A stretch of 64,000 nt of DNA from Lytechinus variegatus (taxonomy: Eukaryota > Echinodermata > Echinoidea > Temnopleuroida > Toxopneustidae): contig NC_054751.1 of the NCBI RefSeq assembly GCF_018143015.1, forward strand, positions 30,643,783 to 30,707,782, read 5' to 3'. Shown here piece by piece: positions 1-13,100 of the stretch (the stretch's first letter is position 1; each line of letters starts with the position of its first letter). The notes under the pieces are model-generated. The model did not search any database. It was not told the DNA's origin and saw only the letters and a program-made list of their open reading frames with translations. Made by a program: the position numbers and the translations under genes.

Positions 1-642
1 AATTTAGAAAATTCAGACCTGAAAAAGGGACATTTCAAAGACTGATTCTAGGAATTCATGGAGAGCAGACATATCTCACCAATCCACTAATGCGAACTTA
101 AGAAAGGACAAAAAAATGTGGCAAACACTTTAAGTAGTCATGAAAGAGAAGCATGATATTGTACATAAAACAATAATAACTCGAATTGCAAGGAAGTATA
201 TTGAAAACGAGAGGTTTTAGTTCAACAGGATTATACATCTCGTTAAAGTTTAACAGACATTGCGAGCACCAGGAACAATGAAGACATAGGCCCAAATCAA
301 ATTATGTTTCATAAAGTTGCGAAAAAATATTTCTTATACAATATGACATAATTAAAATATAACATCATAATGAACAATGGTTTCTTCTTTCCCATTACGT
401 GTCTCTTTCCCTCTCCCTCTCTTTCGCCCTTTTCCCCTTTTTTGTGTCAGCCGATTGGGGCGTTGGCACGTGCCCATTAAAACGCACAAGAAAGAGTGTG
501 TGGAAATGTCTGCAGAAAATCATAGGCTCTCTTAAAGCAAAACACTCGTGTTGTATAGTATGATGTTTGTTCGTAGAACATGTAAGCACAATGTTAGAAT
601 AGCATAACTTTCTTATTTTACACCTGGGGTGTTTTACAAAAT

Positions 643-1228
643 TTAAAGGTCAAGTCCACCTCAGCAAAATGTTGATTTGAATCAAAAGAGAAATATCAAA
701 CAAGCATAATGATAAAATTTCATCAAAATCGGATGTAAACTAGGAGAGTTGGGATATTTTAAAAGTTTCACTATTTTTCACAAAATGGTTATATGCACAG
801 TTTAGTCACAAGGAAATGAGATATTCAATAATGTTCCTCACTCCCTATTTCTTTTGTTTTTATCGTTTAAATTATAATATTTCAAGTTTTACAGATTTGA
901 CAATGAGGACCAACTTGACTTAACCATATGTTTATCCATGGTAATTCCACATATTCAGGGGAATAAATACCTTGTTTCACCGAAGAAAATTAGATTTTTG
1001 TTTATATTTCAAACAATACAATACAAAAGAAAAATGGTGAGTGATGTCATTAGTTCCCTCATTTGCATACAGACCGGGATGTGAATAATTATAACTATTA
1101 TGTGAAATTAAGCGAAACTTAAAAAATGCCATAACTTTCTTATTTTACAACCGATTTTGATGAAATTTTCAGTGTTATTTTTCGTTCTATTCAAATCAAC
1201 TCTTTATTAGGGTGGACTTGTCCTTTAA
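643..1228. mobile_element. Long inverted-repeat miniature element, TTAA ends
   Basis: The left end reads TTAAAGGTCAAGTCCACC and the right end GGTGGACTTGTCCTTTAA, so the termini are inverted copies. Inner sequence is also inverted: TTTCATCAAAATCGG on the left answers CCGATTTTGATGAAA on the right. There is no coding capacity. It is a non-autonomous DNA transposon of the long-TIR type; TTAA may be a target duplication or part of the repeat. Confidence 0.7.
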
Positions 1229-1252
1229 TAACAATGCGCCTCGGAATTCAAT

Positions 1253-1310
1253 ATTTCTAGATAGATGGCGCTATATAAATGCCTATTAGTATTATTATTA
1301 TTAAGTGTAA
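1253..1310 (+). repeat. SINE 3' tail fragment
   Basis: GATGGCGCTATATAAATGCC followed by an (ATT)n run resembles the 3' ends of the tRNA-derived SINEs elsewhere in the window (GGCGC...TATACAT plus ATT repeats at about 35070-35110). No tRNA-like head is visible, so it is a truncated copy. Confidence 0.4.
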
Positions 1311-4002
1311 CTTAAGCATAGAGATTAGTATACATCTCTATGAACTTAAGTCGCATTTAGATGGTGACGTGTATCATATGCAACGCGCAATCTTATTGAT
1401 CAATTCGCGGTAGAGTGCGTCCTCTGCATGATCTGACCCATTATAAGGTCTTTGATCTGACCCTTGATCTGACCAATGCGGTCATGCCTTTTATACCGCA
1501 CGCAAATAGACATGCGACTCTAATCAAGTCATATTTAAATCTTCGTGAAACATTTCGATATGGAAATTTAAAGGATACGATAGTTTAATTTGTCTTTATC
1601 TATGAAAATCAACTTAATAATGGGGCAGTCTTGACATTTATCTCCACACACCATCATTCTAAATGCTTTGAGGAAGATAACGATCTTAGCATGCACCAAC
1701 TTTACATAGTTGTGTTCGTCGTCCATTGATTATCTATTCATTTCAAGAACAAATAGTATAAACATCACTCTTGAAAATGCGATCTATAGTATGAAAGACT
1801 TTTACAAAATGTCAAGAATAATTGCTTAGCTGAAAGGACAGCGATTCGATGTGTGGTTAGTGCGTTTGATGTTGGTTTTAAGGTTGTCAGGTTTCAGTTT
1901 TGCAGTTTTGTGGATGCGTTTAACTTGTAATCGTAAATGCACCGTGATATTGATGCACTGCATGCAGCACCGCGAAAAAACGGAAAATGCATCGATAAAC
2001 AACCAAGGCTTCAATGTCCTAAAAATAAGCTTTGCTTTCTACATTTCTATCAGTTAATTGGGCCTATATGATTTTATAGTTGTAAGCGTTTCTTTTATTG
2101 ATTTATCTCTTTTTTTTTTTTGCAGGAGTTTCTGCATTTTATTCAGAAATCAATGATAGATTAACATGTTCACATAATTGAATGAATACAAATTAAATGT
2201 GACAATTTAAAAGATACAATGTAAATAATACAAACAAGACTGGTAATTAAATCATACCTAAGCATGTGATATAGTTCGGTAAAATACAGGGGTCAGCTAT
2301 TATAAGCACAGAGGTGCTTGAAGCAATAGCAGCCAAAAAAAGAGAAAAAAGAGGGATTCTTATTTTCCGGGAAAATAGTAAAGTTTTCTTCTTCATAATG
2401 AAATATTATATATAAGGGTGGTGATTGATGGTGATTTATTTTACCTGATTGCTAAGAAAGCATGAATGCTTGTAAGCAAGCAACCAGAGGACCGACGGCT
2501 TAAGGTCCTCTCCGAAGGACCTGTTACTGAGGATTAATGCCTTACCAAAGGACACTAGCGCAGTGTTGAAGCACCCCACAGATTTTCCTTGGGGTGCTGC
2601 GTGTATTATTCTCCATAGGCAGCACCCCCTGGAATTCAAGGTAGATGTTAAAAAAATTGAGAAATATAAAAAAAATAACCTATATTTTGTAGTGAAATAT
2701 TTTTTCATTTTGCTTTTCAAGTTACTCGGGATTAAAATAACCTTCATTTGAATCCCTCTTTTTTCTTTTTTTTTTTGCTTGTCAAATTTAACGTCAGCAC
2801 CCCGGTAAAGAAATAATTCCCAGGGCCCCTGGCTAGGGTCCTGCCTAAGGATTGAGAATAAATCCAATATTCCGCTGTTTTCACTCATCATTATTCACAT
2901 TAAGCCGGATGAATCGATCGCAAATTCTTTACAAAATACTGCAAGCGTGTTAACATACCAGACGTCGGCATGTTTTACTATATTCCACAAAACCACTTTG
3001 TATTGAGGCAAATTTAGCAGGTAAAAAATCAATGTTGGTCAGGAAATTCCAATTCATTCAGAGTATCATTTTCTGACTAAATCCTTTGTGACGTATTATT
3101 CGATCCCAATGCATGCATGAAGATCGTTCCGGGTTTCCCCGTTTTTCCATTTACGTACATGGAAGTGCTCTTTCTACTCCGTCACACATGTCACAGCGTA
3201 CTGTTTGTCGAAAGAAAATAAAAACAAATCTCGAATTGGTAAATCTTAAAGTGTGTGGTATTACGATTTTGTCATTTTAATTCTAAGAACCGGGTGATAT
3301 CAGATCTTTTTTGTACTAGGGGCACAAGATGAAACAAAAATTGTCGGGGGACGAAGGTGGACGCGATTTTTTGTGCCTGTTTCACAAAATCGAGCGCGAA
3401 GCGCGAGCTAACATTTTTTATCATGGGCCCTACCGACTTGAAAGGGACGTGATACGGACTCTTTGCAGTGACTCGTGAAGATTATATCAATCACACCAAA
3501 ATGAATAATGCGAGCACAAAGCACGAGCTGAAAACTTTGAACATCCTGAGATGATAACTGTACTTAATATGCACTTTTTGAAACAATGAACAGGAAGGGT
3601 ATTTAACTAAACCAACTAAACGTTATTCAGAAAATAATCAATTTCACTTCTTTTCTTTTAATTTTCTTTTTTCTTGGTCGTGAATTGTTTTGTTTTTGAG
3701 AAGGGGTCAGTGGCCCCAAGCCCTCGAACTCAACTGTACACCACCGCTGAAAAGTAAAGAAAAGCAAATTGCAGCTTTGATTTAAAAAAAAGGCAGATGA
3801 TTTTTCTTGACTCCACTCCAGTCCATAGTTAGATTTTGTGTTAATCGATAGGCCTACTCTGTTAATTGTCACTTGAAGCAGTTGTAAAGCCAAACCAAAA
3901 AAAAAAATACAGAAAACCCAACAGGAATAGAGGTATATTGAAAGGTAAATATCTTCCGTGTCCATGTTTCAGTATCAAAACAAAAAGTACAGCAAAGTAC
4001 AG

Positions 4003-4635
4003 GACTGAACTTACCATATCTTTGGAGTACAGAAGAAAGAGAGGTGACATGATTCAAGTATATAAGATCACTCATGAAGTCGACAGGCTTAACCCAGACC
4101 ACTTTTTCTACTAGCTAACAGTACTACAAGAGGTCATAGGTTCAAACTTGTAAAGCCAAGATACAGAACAAATGTGAGGAAACAAGCTTTTAGTCACCGA
4201 GTAGTCAATGATTGGACTCTCTCCCAGCTGAGTTATTTGAAGCTCCCACAGTAGAACCTTTAAATCAGGCTAGACCGACATTGGAAAGATAGGCATTATG
4301 ATTCCCACTATACTCTTAATTAGACAGGGGCCGCGGAACCGGGGGGGGGGGGGCTTCAGCCCCCCACTTTTTTTCCAAAACCGTGTACAAAAACGTAAAA
4401 ATTACCATATGATTGTGATTTTTAGCATGGTCAGGCCCCCCCCCCCACTAATTGAAAACCGTTCCGCGGCCCCTGTTAGATATGAGAAGTCAATTTTCAC
4501 CAACTCGCCCCACTGCCTCCTTAAACTTATTGAAGCACGAAGGAAGCTGACAAAATTAGAAGATAGACCTGGAAGCTCGACTGCTAATTCAGCATTCTTC
4601 CAGTATTTGCTGCAAGGTAAGGAAAGGTTTAAAAA
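4003..4635 (+). mobile_element. LINE 3' end fragment (CR1/L2-like), interrupted
   Basis: The frame near 4018 encodes LEYRRKRGDMIQVYKITHEV, the C-terminal region of a non-LTR retrotransposon reverse-transcriptase ORF, and the downstream bases match a second copy at 61780-62212 on the opposite strand. The frame is broken after DHFF, where the other copy continues QLADSTTRGHRYKL. A 151 bp inverted-repeat element (4325-4475) is inserted in it. Dead fragment; the CR1/L2 assignment is from memory of the C-terminal motif. Confidence 0.65.
4325..4475. mobile_element. 151 bp miniature DNA transposon in LINE, TSD TTAGA
   Basis: The ends are CAGGGGCCGCGGAAC and GTTCCGCGGCCCCTG, a perfect inverted pair, with poly-G and poly-C tracts just inside. 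TTAGA flanks both sides (4320-4324 and 4476-4480). The second LINE copy near 61905-61915 has the site without the insertion, which confirms the boundaries. Confidence 0.8.
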
Positions 4636-5707
4636 AATCAATATAATTTTCATTTGGCCTGGAATATGCGGATATCAGCAATGGGAGTGGGTCCCTCCCA
4701 ATCTTTTTTTTTTTAGATTGGAACTATGGGAGAAAATCAATTCAAGATTTAGAAATATTCCGAAAAAAAGATTTTTCATTTCAATATTTTAGTTTTGCCA
4801 TTCGATTGTTTTAGTTACTTCAATCTTGAACTGAAAGTTGATCTCATAATTACAAAAAAAAACGTGGCTGACGTCATGAGGCTCTGTTTGAACAAATATA
4901 ATTAATCAAATTATGTAATGTATAACAATTATTTACATATGATGAAATCAAAGGAAAATAAATTAGTATAAATTCTTCGTAAAATTTTGTTTAGTTTATA
5001 AACATTCATTTTTGTTAAATTTCATTAATTTATATTTTTTGGATGTACTACTTACAACAAAAAGATATATTTTCCCCTAATAACAAGCAATGAAAATATT
5101 GTCGCATTAATTTCTGCATCCTGCATGGGAAGATTTTTTTTTTCATTATTATGAAACCTCATGAAACATAACAAATTACTCAATTTATTTTTCTTGGCTG
5201 TGGATAATCCTCCATTTTCGATATACAAAAAGTCATTTGAAATGGCACAGAAACAGTCCTTAAAAGATTGGAGTAGGAGGTATTATAAAAATAATTTGAA
5301 AATCTTCTTTATATAGGATCTCAAGGAAGATTTATTTTCAATCAAAATGCAAATCTTTACGATTGTCACCGATTCTGTACTTTTGTTTCGACATTGAATA
5401 TCAAATAACGTTTTGGACTAATATTGTCTGCCATCACAATCCGAAAATCGCTGTAATGATGAAGGCATTTGAAGCATCAAGCAATAAAATAAAAAATATT
5501 GATTTTCTTCGTATTTTGATTACTTTCCGCCCTTGGTATTTATCATCATTCCGGTCTGGATTATATTCAATTGGAAAGATATGAAATAATCCAGTAAGAC
5601 TCATTTATTATCGCATCTTATTTGTTTTTACTAGTTTGTAGGCAATAATGTAATACCAAGAGAAATATTTTTTTTTGCTTAATTGATTCATTGAAATCTA
5701 GGTTGCC

Positions 5708-5918
5708 GTATTATAATAATAATGTGGGATTTGTATAGCGCACGTATCCAGCTTGTTAGGTGCTCCTAAGCTAGTCTACCGATTCTGGTGCGCACATCTG
5801 GGTCTGGGTCGAGTGCAGCATTTCTTGCTGAAGGAAAATACGCCATGGCTATAGGATTCGAACCCACGACCCTCTGTTTGAAAGGCGAGAGTCAGAACCA
5901 CTAGACCACGACGATGCG
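5708..5918 (-). mobile_element. tRNA-Glu-like SINE
   Basis: On the minus strand the head reads GTGGTCTAGTGGTT (A box), a TTTC-containing anticodon-like loop and GTGGGTTCGAATCC (B box), a tRNA-Glu-like promoter. The body follows (CCTTCAGCAAGAAAT) and it ends in TATACAAATCCCACATTATT plus ATT repeats. Body sequence is shared with copies at about 34850-35103 and 38536-38688. Pol III-derived short interspersed element. Confidence 0.75.
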
Positions 5919-6745
5919 CTCTGATTATTTCAAGCACAGATATCTTTCATTTATTTGGAATCGAATTTTGGGAATCATAAAGTATCGGTAGGTCTACTCA
6001 ATTTGGAAAAATTCGTTATTTAAAAAAAAAATTGTCAAGCCCAAGACCAAAATGAAAACAAAACAACCTAAAACCTTTCATGTTTGTTCCTGATATTTTT
6101 TTCATGACAACTAGAAAGGCCCAAACCTGATGAATTTAACTATTTTACCAAAGGTTATATTTTAAAATTAGTTCTGGGGGTGAACGACTGGAACCTCTTA
6201 CGCGCTGAATAGCAATGAATATTTAATGGTGAATTTCATCTACCACTTGAAATGATTAGCGGTCGTTCTTGGAGTCACTCTTGCCTTAAGAAGAGCTTCA
6301 TGAAACAGCCCAATGTTTTCACTTCATAAAGGACACTGCAATTTTAATTACAGTTATGGTCTTTAATATAATTTGATATATATTTATACCATGAACATAA
6401 AAAATTAACTCGCGTGGAATAGAAAACTTTACACCTATGTAAATGTTTGATTTAATAGGAGGGACATTTCTGAATTCTCCACCCTCTAAAACCAAATTTC
6501 TATTGCGAAAAATAAAGTTTTAAAAGGAGTGCGAACAATGAGAAAAAAAAGTTGTTACAAAAATATACTCAGTTAAAGGAAGAAAGTGATTAAAAAAAGA
6601 GGCTGATTTGACTTTAAAAAAAGGGGAAGAATGGTTACGAGAAGCTACACTAACGCGAAACGGCGCCCGAACGCGAGGTCAAATTGATGACCTACATTGG
6701 GAATGACGGAATAATATGTCTTCATTCATAAGAGCAAGAGAGCTA

Positions 6746-6890
6746 GGGCCCGTTGCGGAAAGAGTTGCAGTCAATCGCAACTCTAAAAATCATGCGTAAC
6801 TTGATATTCAACCAATCAACAGCGCGCATTTGGGATTTGCGATTGATTTTTTGACTTGCGTTTAAACGCAACTCTTTCTGCAACGGGCCC
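6746..6890. mobile_element. MITE with GGGCCCGTTGC inverted ends
   Basis: GGGCCCGTTGCGGAAAGAGT on the left is mirrored by ACTCTTTCTGCAACGGGCCC on the right, about 145 bp apart, with a second inner match around GCGATTGA. The element at 14777-15049 has related ends. It ends about 300 bp before the SAXO start codon, so it may lie in or near that promoter. Confidence 0.7.
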
Positions 6891-7191
6891 CTGGACAGTC
6901 AGACGCCCATGAGTATTATGACGTAGCAATGTTGATAAACACTGCACTGAGCGAGTCATTACGGTGACCTACATTTAGCAAAAAGTTCGCAACATTCATT
7001 CGCGCATGTCAGATCGAGCGCGCTTAGATGCATTATGACGTCTGCCCATATCCCGTGTTAATGTATGATTTGATCTGCCATGGTGATCTTGACAAAAAGC
7101 ATGAGCAGCGTAGCAGAGATTACATTTTTATTGTCCTTTTACGACTTCTAAGGTATTTTTATAGGAAGCGCCAAGCAATATCAAAACCAAG

Positions 7192-7196
7192 ATGAG
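7192..7196 (+). CDS. SAXO exon 1, coding part (ATG AG)
   Basis: ATGAG is followed by the strong donor GTAAGA. It ends in phase 2, and exon 2 begins with a single base that completes AGC, giving MSQNAAISNRIANIR. The 5' UTR lies to the left with no clear limit. If the true start is elsewhere, only the first two residues change. Confidence 0.6.
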
Positions 7197-10100
7197 GTAA
7201 GACGACACAAATATTTCATATCTTCTTATTCTTAAAATAATTTCTTTATTTTATCTCAATGGGGCAAATGCATCATTTTTTTCTTTCCAAAGTGAAAGAA
7301 AAATTAGGAGCATATTATTTCTGGACACCCTGTGCATCCAGATTAAGGAAAGTATGAATCTAACTTACCGTAAGGGCACTAGTATTCAACCCGTTTGGAG
7401 AGTTTCCTCAAATATATAGAAATATAGAAATTGCCTAAATTTTAGACCCGTCTTATTTCCAAGAGCATATTATGCTGGTTATTCTGTTTCCGTTATGTTT
7501 TTCTTCAACCAGTCGACTGTGTGCGCGGGCGATCGGATTATTCGGCGATGGTTTTTGGCACTAGTATTCAATCCGTCGGCACTAGTATTCAACCTTGTGA
7601 TTTAAGATGGCCCTGTTTCTCAATCTGCCCTTGTCCCATCCGACAATGGACTACACCATTTGAGATGAGACCAAACAGGGAATTAATCTAAGCCAGAGAC
7701 TTACATAGATCTAGATCTAATTTACCAATCTAAACCCTTTTGAGGTTTGCTATCTATCCTCACTAGGTTGAATACTAGTGCCATTCAGTGCAAAAGGCCA
7801 TCGCCGCATAATTTGATCCTCCGCGCATACAGTCGACAGAGTGATAAAGAAAATACCGACAACAGATTACCCTGGAAATAACAAAAGTATGAAATTAAGA
7901 TAAATTCCCTATTTCTAAATATTTTCGGGAATATTTCAAAATCTTTGAATTATGCCAGGTTGAATACTAGTGCCCATACGGGTACTCATATCTATAGTCA
8001 ACACCAGTTTACACCAGTCATATGATATTAACTTGACAAACCTTATTCCAATGCGATTGGTAATTGCTATCTAAACTTATATACATTCACTGTATGTGTA
8101 TTATTATTATACCTAGGTCCCTAGGCCTTTTTGATAGAGTTAGGTCTGAAGTTTATAGACTGTATTTTTATATATTTTCCATAGCCTGTTCACACTTTTT
8201 ATGGACAGAAATGATAATTTATAGAAAAAGAATGGTGTCACTGTCAGGGGTTTGAGTAGGCCTACAGCGCCCATTTGCGATAATGTCTATAGGCCTGGTA
8301 CCCAGTTGTTGTGTTGTCCGGACAATCGATTTTAGAAAATCATTTCGAAGAATTTTCAAGTGAAGTTTCATCAATTTTTAGTATAAAATGTTAGGAAAAT
8401 GTTATAGAGAACAAAATAGAAGATGATTTTTAGTGTAATCCAAAGACAAAAAAAAGAAGGCTTCAAGAATATTAAAGGGGAATGAAACCTTTGGAACAAA
8501 TAGGCTTGTGTAGATACAGAAAAATCAAAGAATAAAGAAAGTTTGAGAAAAATCGGACAAATATTGAGAAAGTTATGAGCATTTGAATATTGCAATCACT
8601 AATACTATGGAGATCCTCACATTGGCAATGCGACAAGGATGTGTGATGTCACTGATGAACAACTTTCCCTTTCGTGGACTGCAAAATACCCTCAAAATGT
8701 CTCTTTTTGCATTTTCTTATGATGATACAAACTCTTTATCCATAATGTATTCTTAAAAAATATGTATTACATGCCCTCATGTAAAAAGAACACATGATTT
8801 ATGGATAGATGTTATAAAAGAGGCAATTCAAGTGAAATATATACTAAAGTAATGGGGAGAGTTGTTCACAAGTGACATCACACATCTTTGTCGCATTGCC
8901 AATTTGCTATCTCCATAGCATTTAGTGATCGCAGTATTCAAATGCTCATAACTTTCTCATTATTTGTCTGATTTTTCTCAAACTTTCGTTGATCTGTTTC
9001 TTTGATTTTTCTGTTTTCACACAAGCTATCTTGTTCCAATGGTTTCATTCTCCTTTAAGTGTCCGGACACCCGACCCCCATCCTACTTGTTAGAAAGGAA
9101 AATAGGAGGAAGGATGAAAAAGAATATGGGATGTCTGTGTCGTTTGTAACTATACAGTAAAGACTTCAGAGAGAGAGAAAGAAACAAAAATCATCTGAAA
9201 GTCGTTTTTCTCCGCTACCAAAATACCCTAAATCCAAATAGAAATACACGGTCCTTTTAGTATACACAACCTAAGTCGGCATCATACGTCTTTAACAAGT
9301 TCCGTGGTAATTCAATATTACGATAAACAGAAATATCATGGATAGAAAGTCGTCATAAATAGCAAAATAGAACTTCAATTAAAATCTTAGCTTTTTCATA
9401 TTTTTTATATATAAATCTTAACTATGGATTATCTGTTATGCAACCACACTCTATATTTTCTTTCTTTATTCAGCCAAAACGCCGCAATCAGCAACCGTAT
9501 CGCCAACATCAGAAGTGCCCAAGTTCAGGTGGAGGTGTACAAATCAGAATACCAGTCTGTGAGTTGACCATGATTGTTTTGACTTTAAAATAATTAATTT
9601 CTTCATTTTATGTAGCAAAATGTTGATCTCCCTCTTATTAAGTTTGGTCGGTATGCGTATCGAAAACTTGACTATATTCCTACAATAAATACTTGATTGG
9701 CAAAAAAAAGAAGATTCTTTGGGGGATTTTATTAGAAACCAAAAAAGATACACATGATTAAAAGTAATACACATACTCTATGGGGAAGGAAGAAACAACA
9801 GCAAATTTGAGGAAGAAACGAGGAGGTTTTTGACTCACAGTAAGAAAGTAAATAGACGTACACCCCCCCACCCCAGCAAAACGAGAACACTGCAGGGTAG
9901 AGAGTACAAAAAAATCATGAAATGTCATGTATTGTAAACGAAATAACAAGAACATATTAAAATATAAACAGGATGAGAACTATCATATTATGAAAAAAAT
10001 ACTGCGGCGAGAAGAGGTAAACCTTAAGGGGCAAAAATAAACAACAGTAAGTGAGGACACTGAATGATTATTTTTAACACATGGAAATATAATATTAAGA

Positions 10101-13100
10101 GGGATTGAATAGTTTTATCATTCTATCTTAAAACAAAGTCTCCTTTTAAATCACGACGACTTCCTCATTTTTTTTCGAATGACAGAAATATAAAGCATGG
10201 CCCTGGAAGCCACCACGTGATGCGATTAGACCTACTGTTATCAGGGGTGTATCTACGGTGTCTTACCCGGCTGACATGGTGTCGTGCACCCATCGAGCTT
10301 TTGTTCCACACAAGGTAGGCCAATTCCCGATTAATTGTTATCTATTTTATTCACATACTGTACATATTCAATAATTGTTTTGTTCATTCTTTCATTTGTT
10401 TAATATCTATTTCTTCAATATGAGTTTTCTTAATTAATTACTTGATTCATTCATTTATTCATTCATTTGTTTGTTTGTTTATTTATTTTGTTTATTTATG
10501 TATTTATTTATTTATTTTCTGTATGTTTATCAATTTATTTATCTATTTCATATATTTTATGATTTTTATTCATTATTCAATCATTTATCTATTCTTATTT
10601 TGATATATTCATGTTCATTTTTAATATTCATCTTTTGTATATTTCATTATTCTCTTCTTTTGTTCGTTGTTATTATATTGTTCAATCGTTATTTTGCACA
10701 TTGTATTGATTGATCATTGTCATTATAATGACAATTGCTCTCACGTTTTCATGGAAGTAAGATAAAATAAAATAAAACCATCATTATCTGCATTATCTTC
10801 GTAAGATATGAACTCATTACTGTATAAATAATAAGAATTAGGGCATAGTGACCATCCATTATGCCTTAAGTTTACTACTTATAAGTCAATATCAATTATC
10901 TTGATATTTTGAAAAAAAAATTTTTGTTTTGCTGGGTAATAAGGCAAAATGCACGTATGGGACCATTTTCGTACACGCATAAATCTCCTTTAACACGATC
11001 TGACCCGAGGGGTTTGGGAGTTCCATCATATGAAAAGGTAGATATCACAAGCGTATACCTATGGGGGAGGGGGGCAGACTGCCCCACCCCCTGACGAGTC
11101 ACAACTGATCCCTGACGAGGCACCAGTGACCACCTCCTTTGAAGTTGAAGACTTTTTTTTTAGCTTGTCAATTTTTTTTCTGGTTCGAAATCCTTTATTT
11201 ATGGTTGAAGACCTTTTTTTTTTGCTTGTCAAATTTTTTTGGCGGACGATTTTCCCCGACGATTTTCCCCGACGATTTTCCCCCCTCCCCCTCTGTGGAA
11301 AATCCTCGGTACGCTTCTGGTAGATATGCCTTTAGAACTATTTTGGTATGGAATTTGGAATTTATTTGAGTAATAACCGATCAAGATTTGTTTTCCTTTA
11401 ATCTTGCAGCAGATATTTAAGCCCGAAGTATATATTTGTCTTTCCATTAAAAGCCAAAGGGCATTCCTCGAAGTTACAAACCAACGCACGATGAGTTCTC
11501 GATACCTGACGTTCAGATGGATACAAACACAACATACAATGTGGAGTTTCATGAGAAAGTAGCAAAGCCTCGTCCAACATCCTTCAAGCCGGAAGAAAAT
11601 GTAAGTGTAGTGGGAGAATCATCCATGACACCATGGCCCTGGAACCATGGATGAGATTCTATGAAATGCTTGGTTGGTGTGGGCGACAGGTGTTCAAACC
11701 CAAATCTATTTCAGCCAAGGGAAAAATGAAGGGGCCATCATGGTCTGGTCCACATTTTCCTTTTTAAAATAATGAAAAGGATGTATAAAGTAAGAAAATA
11801 TCCAAGGACAATTTAGACAATGAAAATATATAAAATCCTAAAAATGGATGCAGATGCCTAGAAAAAAAAATTCCGACAAAAAGATGCTCTCTTTTTATTT
11901 GACCCCCCCCCCCCCTTCCCACCCCTCGCATCGTACTTAACTGTACTTAAGACCCACCGAGAAATTGCGATAAGTAACAAATGCTAAATTTCTTTGGCAA
12001 AATGTTATTATTTTCACGAACTAAGCGTCACGATTTCTAGTTACTTAATGGTAGCTTGTAAATTGCTACTGATGTTAACTATTTTCTGAAATTTAGTCCA
12101 GATATTTCACCAGTGGCGGAGAGAGAAGGGTGAAATGTAATATTATTTTCTGAATGCTATGGCAAAGTCTAAATGCTGAAATTTTTGCTCGCTCGCAATA
12201 GGCCCTATACCGGGCCTCCTTAAAAATCTTTGTCTCATTACTCCACTGTATTTTGCTCTTGGATTGTTTCTTTGTCACTCCTATTATAGGTCATAGATAA
12301 AAAGCCTTTCAATGCGAAGACAGTTTACCAGGCTCACTTTAAAGAGTTTTCTCAGGAGGAGTTAGACGCTTGTAAGGTGGAGAAAAAGTTGCATCACGAT
12401 AACCTGGGGAAGGAAGAGAAAGAGGTTTTCAATGCGCAGAGTACCGTTCAGGTATACGGTGATGATGAAGTTATGTTTAATTGTGGTGGCGGTGGTGGTT
12501 GTGGTAATTGTGATGGTGATTAGCGATGATATTGGTGATAGTGGTGATGCTGTTGCTGCTGATGATGTTGATTGTAATGATGATGATGATTGTGGTAATG
12601 TTGATGGTAATCATAACGTTATCATGATGATTGATCATGATGATGATGATGTAAATAAAGGTGGTGGTGGCGGTTTTGACGGTGTTGGTGGTTGTGATGG
12701 TGATGGTGGTGGTGGTGATGATGATGAAGATGATGATACAGATGATGATGTTAAGGATAATGAAGATGAAGATGATAATGGTACGGATGATGATGAAGAA
12801 GATGATCATAAGGATAATGGAAGCTGGTGATGATGATACAGATGATAATGTTAAGGATGACGATGAAGAGGATGGTGATAAGGATGATAATGCCGGTGGT
12901 GGTAATGATGATGCTGGTGGTGATGATGATGATAGAGATGATGTTAAGGATGATGATGAAGAAGATGATGATGATAGAGATGATAATGTTAAGGATGATG
13001 ATGATGATGATGATAGGGATGATGAAGATAATGATGATAGAGAATTGATGACAATGATAAGGATGATGAAGAGGATGATGATGCTGGTGATGATGATAAA

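Larger units (their letters stand above)
1..7191. other. Intergenic region upstream of SAXO
   Basis: No coding gene could be supported. The longest open frame (2436-2891, minus) has no recognisable domain and runs through low-complexity T-rich DNA. Blocks that can be named are listed separately: a long inverted-repeat element (643-1228), a SINE tail (about 1253-1310), a LINE 3' fragment with an insertion (about 4003-4635), a tRNA-derived SINE (5708-5918) and a short inverted-repeat element (6746-6890). I see nothing identifiable in about 1-640, 1310-3300 and 4640-5700. At about 3380-3560 there are GCGCGAAGCGCGAGC-type motifs of unknown meaning. The last 300 bases before the start codon hold two TGACGT (CRE half-site) motifs near 6920 and 7033, possible SAXO promoter elements, with low confidence. 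Confidence 0.6.
7197..9473 (+). other. SAXO intron 1
   Basis: Contains a TA-flanked transposon (7368-7982) and a long inverted-repeat element (8472-9058). Between them (about 8000-8470) and after (9060-9440) I see nothing beyond AT-rich sequence. Confidence 0.6.

Noticed and set aside
2436..2891. 151-codon minus-strand frame
   Set aside because: Low-complexity Lys/Phe/Leu composition over T-rich DNA with no domain; the frame also lacks any splice context.
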